A model generated the notes under the pieces. The model was not told where the DNA came from. It ran no database searches and saw only the letters and a list, made by a program, of their open reading frames with translations. From Bradyrhizobium sp. (GTDB taxonomy: Bacteria > Pseudomonadota > Alphaproteobacteria > Rhizobiales > Xanthobacteraceae), in the NCBI GenBank assembly GCA_019243075.1, contig JAFAUV010000088.1:1-11069 (forward strand): a DNA stretch of 11,069 nucleotides. The letters are read 5' to 3'. The position numbers and the translations under genes were made by a program. Of this stretch, positions 7,314-11,069 are shown one piece after another. Each line of letters begins with the position of its first letter. Within the stretch, counting starts at the first letter, position 1.

Positions 7314-8150
7314 ATGCGCCGTCCCGTCCACCCCGCCAAACGGTACGCCTGGCGCGACGGTCGTCTCGCCGAGGGCACCCGGATCGTCCCCGAAGAGACG
7401 GCGCTGGGGCTGACCTATAATGGCGGCACCTACGCCGTGATGATGGGCACGCCGCGGGATCTGCGCGATTTCGCGGTTGGTTTCAGCCTCAACGAAGGCA
7501 TCGTGCGATCGCCCGCCGACATCGAGTCGCTCGACGTCGTCGAACTCGACGACGGCATCGAGCTGCGCATGTGGCTCTCGCCCGACAAGGCCGCGCTGCT
7601 CCGCGAGCGGCGGCGGCATATCGCCGGCCCCACCGGCTGCGGCATTTGCGGCATCGAGTCGATTGCCGAAGCGGTGCGCCCGGCGGCGATCGTGGCGCAA
7701 GGCCGCTCGTTCTCGCCGCGCGAGATCATGGCGGCGATGGCTGCCATCGCGCCGCTGCAGAAGATCAATCACACGACCCGCGCCGTTCATGCCGCGGCGT
7801 TCTGGAGCCCCTGCCGCGGCATCGTTGCGCTCCGCGAGGATGTCGGGCGGCACAATGCGCTCGACAAGCTCGCCGGAGCGCTGGCCCAGGACAAGGTCGA
7901 GGCCAGCGAGGGCATGGTCGTGCTGACGAGCCGCGTCTCGGTCGAGATGGTGCAGAAGGCGGCCGCGATCGGCGCGCCGCTGATATCAGCGGTTTCCGCG
8001 CCAACGGCGCTGGCGTTGCGCACGGCCGAAGCCGCCGGCATCACGCTTGCGGCGATCGCCCGCAGCGACGGGTTTGAAATCTTCACGCATCCCGAGCGGA
8101 TCGCCGCGGATGCGCCAGCCACAGAGGCCGCCAATGTCGTCGTCGCCTGA
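7314..8150 (+). CDS. fdsC: Formate dehydrogenase accessory protein, FdhD-type sulfurtransferase
   Basis: A 278-residue FdhD-family protein. FdhD proteins bind bis-MGD and deliver sulfur to the molybdenum cofactor before insertion into formate dehydrogenase; in fds operons this member is FdsC, a chaperone for FdsA. Seen: GPTGCGICGIES, with the C109-x2-C112 pair of the sulfur-transfer loop; REDVGRHNALDK (174-185), the hallmark FdhD motif; and TSRVSVEMVQKAAAIG (205-220), also conserved. Length is normal for the family. The ATG at 7314 is 4 bp after the fdsA stop, with a CGGAA at 7302-7306 as a modest ribosome-binding site, so coupling to fdsA translation is likely. Reading the frame further upstream gives an arginine-rich sequence that overlaps fdsA and is not part of the protein. 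Its 3' end overlaps fdsD by 17 nt. The symbol fdsC follows the operon context; fdhD would also be used by annotators. Confidence 0.95.
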   Translation: MRRPVHPAKRYAWRDGRLAEGTRIVPEETALGLTYNGGTYAVMMGTPRDLRDFAVGFSLNEGIVRSPADIESLDVVELDDGIELRMWLSPDKAALLRERRRHIAGPTGCGICGIESIAEAVRPAAIVAQGRSFSPREIMAAMAAIAPLQKINHTTRAVHAAAFWSPCRGIVALREDVGRHNALDKLAGALAQDKVEASEGMVVLTSRVSVEMVQKAAAIGAPLISAVSAPTALALRTAEAAGITLAAIARSDGFEIFTHPERIAADAPATEAANVVVA

Positions 8151-8352
8151 CCGTTTGGTCTACATGGCCAACCAGATCGGCAAGTTCTTCCGGAGCCAGG
8201 GCCACGACAGGGCCGTGCCCGGCGTCGCCGACCACATCCGGAAATTCTGGGACCCGAGAATGCGCAAGCAGATTGACGCGCATCTCGACGCCGGCGGCGC
8301 GGGCCTCGACCCCGATGTCCGCGAGGCTATTGCCTCTCTCAAAGGGCAATAG
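8134..8352 (+). CDS. fdsD: Formate dehydrogenase delta subunit
   Basis: A 72-residue FdsD-family protein that begins MSSSPDRLVYMANQIGKFF and contains the family's hallmark segments VYMANQIGKFF (9-19) and GVADHIRKFWDPRMRKQI, followed by a GLDPDVREAI ending. FdsD is required for a fully active FdsABG complex in related bacteria and acts in assembly together with FdsC; the exact mechanism is not shown by sequence. The ATG at 8134 is preceded by AGAGG (8123-8127) with 6-nt spacing and lies within the fdsC coding end, a 17-nt overlap in another frame. An earlier in-frame start at 8047 would add 29 residues encoded inside fdsC with no family match. It is the last gene of the operon. No clear terminator follows; only a weak GGCT-CGC-AGCC hairpin overlaps the stop. 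Confidence 0.93.
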   Translation: MSSSPDRLVYMANQIGKFFRSQGHDRAVPGVADHIRKFWDPRMRKQIDAHLDAGGAGLDPDVREAIASLKGQ

Positions 8353-8470
8353 GCTCGCAGCCCGAGACCACTTGTTCATCGGCGATGGCCGTCAGACGCC
8401 CAGGAAACCAATTCGGCCTGCACTCGTATGCAAAACATGCGCGGTCCTTACGGACGCCGACACCGCAAGC
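8353..8470. other. Spacer between convergent fdsD and Fic genes
   Basis: This 118-bp stretch separates the 3' ends of the fds operon and the Fic gene. It contains only short hairpins (GGCT-CGC-AGCC at 8352-8362 and a GTCC-TTAC-GGAC loop near 8444) without T-tracts, so no intrinsic terminator for either transcript can be named. It may mark the left edge of the lower-G+C insert. Confidence 0.4.
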
Positions 8471-9076
8471 TCAGTTGCCGAGCGCAGCATCGCGAAGTTG
8501 CGCTTCTAACAATCCAGCAAGGTAAATCGCCAAATCATTGATATCATAGTTCCCGCCTTCCCACGCCTCATCAGCCTTACGCAGAGCAGCATAATACGGA
8601 GCTCGGTTGTCTCGAATCCGCTCTGGAATAATGATTTTTCCAGGCAGCAGACGTCCAATCCTCACGCATAGAAGATAGTAGCAGATTGCTCGCGCCGTCC
8701 GTCCATTTCCCTCGATGAAAGGGTGAATCCAAAGCATGCGCCACAGCGCGTAGGCCGCAAGTTGCGTCGGCGTGAGTACGTACCAATTCTCGTGTACGAA
8801 AGAGATAAACCGGTCCATCAGCTCAGGTACATCCCTGAAATGTGGAGGTACATGGTCTCCAACATAAATTGGCTCGCTCCGGAAGCGGCCGCCGAATTGC
8901 GAGATATTCGCCACGGCAACGTGGTTGAGCGCCCAGAGCATGTATTTGTCGAAGGAAGTCGGCCCTTGCTTTAGGCCTATCTCAATATCGTTGGTCAGAA
9001 GATCATATTGGCGAATGAGATTCTTTTCTTGGATTTTTGTGTAGAGTCCGGGATCATCTTTTTCGAGCACCAACAT
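8471..9076 (-). CDS. Fic-domain protein, putative AMP-transferase toxin
   Basis: A 201-residue Fic/Doc-superfamily protein. The catalytic motif is complete: HPFIEGNGRTAR at 118-129, with H118 as general base, F120 as core anchor, E122 as Mg ligand, N124/G125 for the anion hole, and R126 and R129 for phosphate binding. The upstream segment GRFRSEPIYVG (63-73) fits the flap that docks target peptides. A full HxFx[DE]GNGRxxR predicts AMP transfer from ATP to a target hydroxyl, as in VbhT and FicT, rather than the kinase activity of Doc; the target is unknown. No S/T-xxx-E-G/N inhibitory motif is present; the nearest is T13-x3-E17-K18. The ATG at 9074-9076 has no Shine-Dalgarno directly upstream, only the U-tract of a hairpin; TTG and GTG at the next two codons are no better. 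It follows the antitoxin-like gene by 32 bp. The G+C content is lower than its neighbours, suggesting acquisition. Confidence 0.92.
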   Translation of the reverse strand: MLVLEKDDPGLYTKIQEKNLIRQYDLLTNDIEIGLKQGPTSFDKYMLWALNHVAVANISQFGGRFRSEPIYVGDHVPPHFRDVPELMDRFISFVHENWYVLTPTQLAAYALWRMLWIHPFIEGNGRTARAICYYLLCVRIGRLLPGKIIIPERIRDNRAPYYAALRKADEAWEGGNYDINDLAIYLAGLLEAQLRDAALGN

Positions 9077-9106
9077 AAGAAAAAGCCCGGCGCTGCCGGG
9101 CTCCCC
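9077..9106 (-). terminator. GC hairpin with U-tract between antitoxin and Fic genes
   Basis: Plus-strand AGCCCGGCGCTGCCGGGCT at 9084-9102 is a perfect 8-bp stem with a 3-nt loop. Read on the minus strand it is followed by TTTTTCTT (plus 9077-9084), the form of an intrinsic terminator pointing from the antitoxin gene into the Fic gene. The U-tract abuts the Fic ATG. A GGGGAG (plus 9101-9106) lies at the 5' foot of the stem. It may attenuate toxin transcription; alternatively, folding may shorten the distance between GGGGAG and AUG. Confidence 0.8.
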
Positions 9107-9108
9107 GT

Positions 9109-9315
9109 TTAGCGTGTCATCAGGATGCTCTTCGAAGCATCTCGAATGGATTCCTTGGTTATCTTCGAGGCCTGCGGCGCGTTACCGTATGCAAAGCTGA
9201 TACGTTGCTCCTGCAAGTCCGCCTCGCTAACAGCAATGGTCCTCGTCTGCTCTAGCAACTGGTCGAGCTCCGGATGCACGGGCGCTGGTCCCAAAACGGG
9301 CTTTCGCTCAGCCAT
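9109..9315 (-). CDS. Putative antitoxin of the Fic protein
   Basis: A 68-residue, charged, soluble protein without a signal peptide or membrane segment. It has a very good ribosome-binding site, AGGAGGT (plus 9321-9327), 5 nt before the ATG, in contrast to the Fic gene that follows. Small size, position directly upstream of the Fic gene and a 32-bp gap are the arrangement of class I Fic toxin-antitoxin pairs such as VbhA-VbhT and FicA-FicT. The sequence has a proline-containing N-terminus (VLGPAPVHPELDQLL), a helical stretch with LQEQRISFAYGN (34-45), and KITKESIRDASKSI near the end. There is no [ST]xxxE[GN] inhibitory motif; the nearest is S40-FAY-G44-N45, where glutamate is replaced by glycine. 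The antitoxin role therefore rests on context, not on a recognised motif. It could also be an accessory or DNA-binding regulator of the Fic gene. Confidence 0.65.
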   Translation of the reverse strand: MAERKPVLGPAPVHPELDQLLEQTRTIAVSEADLQEQRISFAYGNAPQASKITKESIRDASKSILMTR

Positions 9316-9334
9316 GATATACCTCCTGCCGAAT

Positions 9335-9376
9335 GGTACCTCGCACGGTACCTTACGATTCCTTAACGGTTATATA
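9335..9376 (-). promoter_or_regulatory. Probable promoter and operator of the antitoxin-Fic pair
   Basis: Two copies of the palindrome GGTACC (9335-9340 and 9347-9352) are spaced 12 bp start to start, a little over one helical turn, just upstream of the antitoxin ribosome-binding site. Further upstream on the minus strand a TATATA (9371-9376) could be a -10 element; the -35 region above it is poor. The paired palindromes would suit autoregulation by the antitoxin or the complex, as is common in toxin-antitoxin operons. Confidence 0.35.
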
Positions 9377-9655
9377 GGCACGCAATATCCGAGTCTGTAC
9401 AAGGCAGGCCACCAACGAAGAAAATTTGCATCTTAGACCAGTAGGTTTCCTGTCCGAGCGCGGCCAAATTTCCCAATGGCTCCTTTTTCGGCCTGACTCG
9501 CCGATTGTTGCCGCTGAGGCGACGAGGGTATGGCAAAAACGGCATTAAAGTTATCCTGGCTCAAGGGCGTCCTGACTCAGAGAGCGTATGAATTGGCGCT
9601 GCCTTGGCACAATTTTGATGGCGCACTTAGCACGTGACATAAGCAGCCTCTCCCT
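9377..9655. other. Spacer between the Fic module and glnE, no convincing gene
   Basis: With the leader of the antitoxin gene this forms about 340 bp without a well-supported gene. The composition is mixed and lower in G+C than glnE or fds. A 60-codon minus-strand frame (9363-9545) has AGGA 8 nt before its ATG, but its product resembles no family I know and its end overlaps the proposed promoter of the antitoxin. No tRNA, inverted terminal repeats or insertion-sequence ends were seen. No T-rich hairpin that could terminate glnE was found. Confidence 0.5.
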
Positions 9656-11069
9656 TTACTTCCCCTCCACCACCGCCTGGAACACGCGCCGCACCTCGGC
9701 CTGCGTCTCCTTGATGCGGGCTTGCAGCGAGGAGAAATCCGGGGCGTCGCCGGCGCGCGCCAGCACGCGCTGGAGATCCTCGCCGGCCGTCTTCGGATCG
9801 AACTTGTCGCTGACGCAAAGGCGCAGCACTTGCGTCAGATCATGATAGAGCCGTGCGGCCGCGCGCAGGATTTCGGCCGAGGCCTGCGGCAGCACGCCGA
9901 GCCTGGCCGCATTGTCGATCACCTCCAGCGTGTTGACGTCGAGAATATCCGGCTTCTCGGCCGCGTGAATGAGCTGGAGATATTGCGCGACGAAGTCGAT
10001 ATCGACCATGCCGCCGGCGGCGTATTTCAATTCCCAGGGATCGTTCTCGCCCTTCTCCTGCGCGATGGCGCGGCGCATCTCGGCGACATCGGCGGCGATT
10101 CCGAGCGGCTCGCGCGGCCGCGTCAAGGAATCGCGAATGACCTTTTCGATTCTGGCCCGGAACTCAGGGGCGGCCGAGATCACGCGCGCACGGGTCAGCG
10201 CCATGTGCTCCCAGGTCCAGGCCTCCCGTTCCTGATATTCGGCAAAGGAGTCGATATGCGAGGCGAGCGGGCCGGCGCGGCCCGAGGGCCGCAGCCGCAT
10301 GTCGATCGCATAGAGCACGCCGTAGTTGGTGCGCGTCGTGAAGGCAGAGATCAGGCGCTGGGTGAAGCGCGCGAAATAATGCGCGCCCTGCAGCGACCGC
10401 TCGCCGTCGGAATCCGGTGCTGCCGGATCGAAGTCGTAGAGCAGGATCAGGTCGAGGTCGGAGGTCGCCGTCATCTCGCGGCTGCCAAGCCGGCCCATCG
10501 CGACAATCGCGGTCTGCTGCCCGCTGATGCGGCCATGCTGGGCGGCAAAGCGCTCGGTGACGAGGCCGTGCACGGTGTCGACGATACCTTCCGCGACATC
10601 CGCAAACGCGGTGCCGGCCTGCTGCGCCGATACCGTGCCCGAAAGAATGCGTGTGCCGATCAGGAACAGGCTCTCCTGGCCGAACAGGCGGAGGCGATCG
10701 AGAAACTCTTCGTAAGAGCCGGCGTCCTGCAGCGTGGCCGCAAGCCGCGCCGAAAGCTCGCCCTGGTCGGGCATCGCGCCGAAGAAACGGGGGTCGATCA
10801 AGCCGTCCATGAGCTGCGGCTGCCTCGCCAGCATGTCGCCGAGCCGCGGGGCTGCGCCCAGCACCAGCGCCACCAGCGCGACCAGGTCGCGGTTCTGCCC
10901 TAGCAGCGTGATCAGCCGGCCGCCCCGCTGCAGCGCCTGCAGAAAGCGGTCGAAGCAGACCACCGCGCCGTCCGGCTGCTCGGCGTGCGCCAGCCCGTCG
11001 ATCAGCGCCGGCACGAATTCGGCGAATGCCGCCCTTGTCGCTGCGCTCCGGAACACCCGATATCCGCCG
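9656..11069 (-). CDS. glnE: Glutamine synthetase adenylyltransferase/deadenylase, C-terminal half (partial)
   Basis: GlnE attaches AMP to, and removes it from, glutamine synthetase in response to nitrogen status through PII proteins. The gene reads leftward; its TAA is at 9656-9658 and the frame is open to the right edge, so about 470 residues of a protein usually near 950-1000 are present. This corresponds to the C-terminal adenylyltransferase half. Seen: the nucleotidyltransferase core AMGRLGSREMTATSDLDLILLYD (plus ~10436-10504), with the G-S and D-x-D catalytic elements; YAIDMRLRPSGRAGPL; EREAWTWEHMALTRARVI; and GGMVDIDFVAQYLQL, a GlnE signature in the final helical region. The deadenylylase half lies outside the window. 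A GTG at 11054-11056 is an internal codon, not a start. High G+C and typical codon use contrast with the Fic region just downstream. There is no functional link to that module; it is simply the next gene. Confidence 0.96.
   Translation of the reverse strand, partial: GGYRVFRSAATRAAFAEFVPALIDGLAHAEQPDGAVVCFDRFLQALQRGGRLITLLGQNRDLVALVALVLGAAPRLGDMLARQPQLMDGLIDPRFFGAMPDQGELSARLAATLQDAGSYEEFLDRLRLFGQESLFLIGTRILSGTVSAQQAGTAFADVAEGIVDTVHGLVTERFAAQHGRISGQQTAIVAMGRLGSREMTATSDLDLILLYDFDPAAPDSDGERSLQGAHYFARFTQRLISAFTTRTNYGVLYAIDMRLRPSGRAGPLASHIDSFAEYQEREAWTWEHMALTRARVISAAPEFRARIEKVIRDSLTRPREPLGIAADVAEMRRAIAQEKGENDPWELKYAAGGMVDIDFVAQYLQLIHAAEKPDILDVNTLEVIDNAARLGVLPQASAEILRAAARLYHDLTQVLRLCVSDKFDPKTAGEDLQRVLARAGDAPDFSSLQARIKETQAEVRRVFQAVVEGK

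Noticed and set aside
4724..7378. Very long open frame (884 codons) on the minus strand opposite fdsA
   Set aside because: It is the mirror of a high-G+C gene whose codon third positions are G/C; its translation has no family signature, while fdsA in the opposite frame carries every cofactor ligand.
8047..8133. Longer fdsD start inside fdsC
   Set aside because: The ATG at 8134 has AGAGG 6 nt upstream and the family homology begins just after it.
8352..8362. Hairpin GGCT-CGC-AGCC at the fdsD stop as an intrinsic terminator
   Set aside because: Only a 4-bp stem and no T-tract on either strand.
9363..9545. 60-codon minus-strand frame upstream of the antitoxin gene
   Set aside because: It has a passable AGGA, but no recognisable product, and its end overlaps the likely antitoxin promoter; kept as unresolved non-coding DNA.
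9722..10903. Long plus-strand open frame (393 codons) opposite glnE, and similar ones at 275-1162 and 3125-4102
   Set aside because: All are composition shadows of real genes on the other strand; the products are Arg/Gly/Ala-rich without domains.
1..11069. CRISPR arrays, tRNA or rRNA genes, insertion-sequence ends, selenocysteine codon in fdsA
   Set aside because: No regularly spaced repeats beyond the three leader units, no cloverleaf or rRNA stretches, no transposase; the fdsA molybdenum ligand is a cysteine, not an in-frame TGA.

Overview
The window is high-GC DNA (many lines around 65-75% G+C) with alphaproteobacterial gene content. It most resembles Bradyrhizobium or a close relative in the Hyphomicrobiales; this is inferred from protein character and codon use, not from a search. 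It holds eleven genes with good support. Two of them, ggt and glnE, are cut by the window ends.

Layout. Positions 1-497 (+) carry the 3' end of a gamma-glutamyltransferase gene. It converges on a small secreted, probably outer-membrane beta-barrel protein gene (524-1099, -). The leader of that gene holds three tandem 18-bp repeats (1101-1154) ending one base before the start codon. A LysR-type regulator gene (1275-2168, -) is divergent from a complete five-gene operon, fdsG-fdsB-fdsA-fdsC-fdsD (2379-8352, +). The operon encodes the cytosolic NAD-dependent molybdenum formate dehydrogenase with its sulfurtransferase-type chaperone (FdsC) and its small delta subunit (FdsD). The divergent promoter region (2169-2378) is AT-rich and contains repeated TTG-N6-CAA / T-N11-A type elements that are good candidates for LysR operators.

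From about 8470 to 9655 the composition shifts to lower G+C (for example 23 of 60 at 9001-9060). This insert between the fds operon and glnE carries a two-gene toxin-antitoxin-like module on the minus strand: a 68-residue putative antitoxin (9109-9315) followed by a 201-residue Fic-domain protein with an intact catalytic motif (8471-9076). Between them is a strong GC hairpin whose U-tract runs straight into the toxin ATG. It can be read as an intrinsic terminator, or as a structured spacer that brings a distant GGGGAG close to the start codon. The antitoxin lacks the usual Fic-inhibitory [ST]xxxE[GN] motif.

The window ends with the C-terminal adenylyltransferase half of glnE (9656-11069, -).

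Functionally, the fds operon oxidises formate to CO2 with reduction of NAD+, giving reducing power for C1 or autotrophic growth, and the LysR protein is its likely regulator. The Fic module looks like an accessory insertion unrelated to its neighbours. The fds operon is a known system. The least conventional parts of the window are the antitoxin/toxin junction and the repeated leader of the outer-membrane protein gene.
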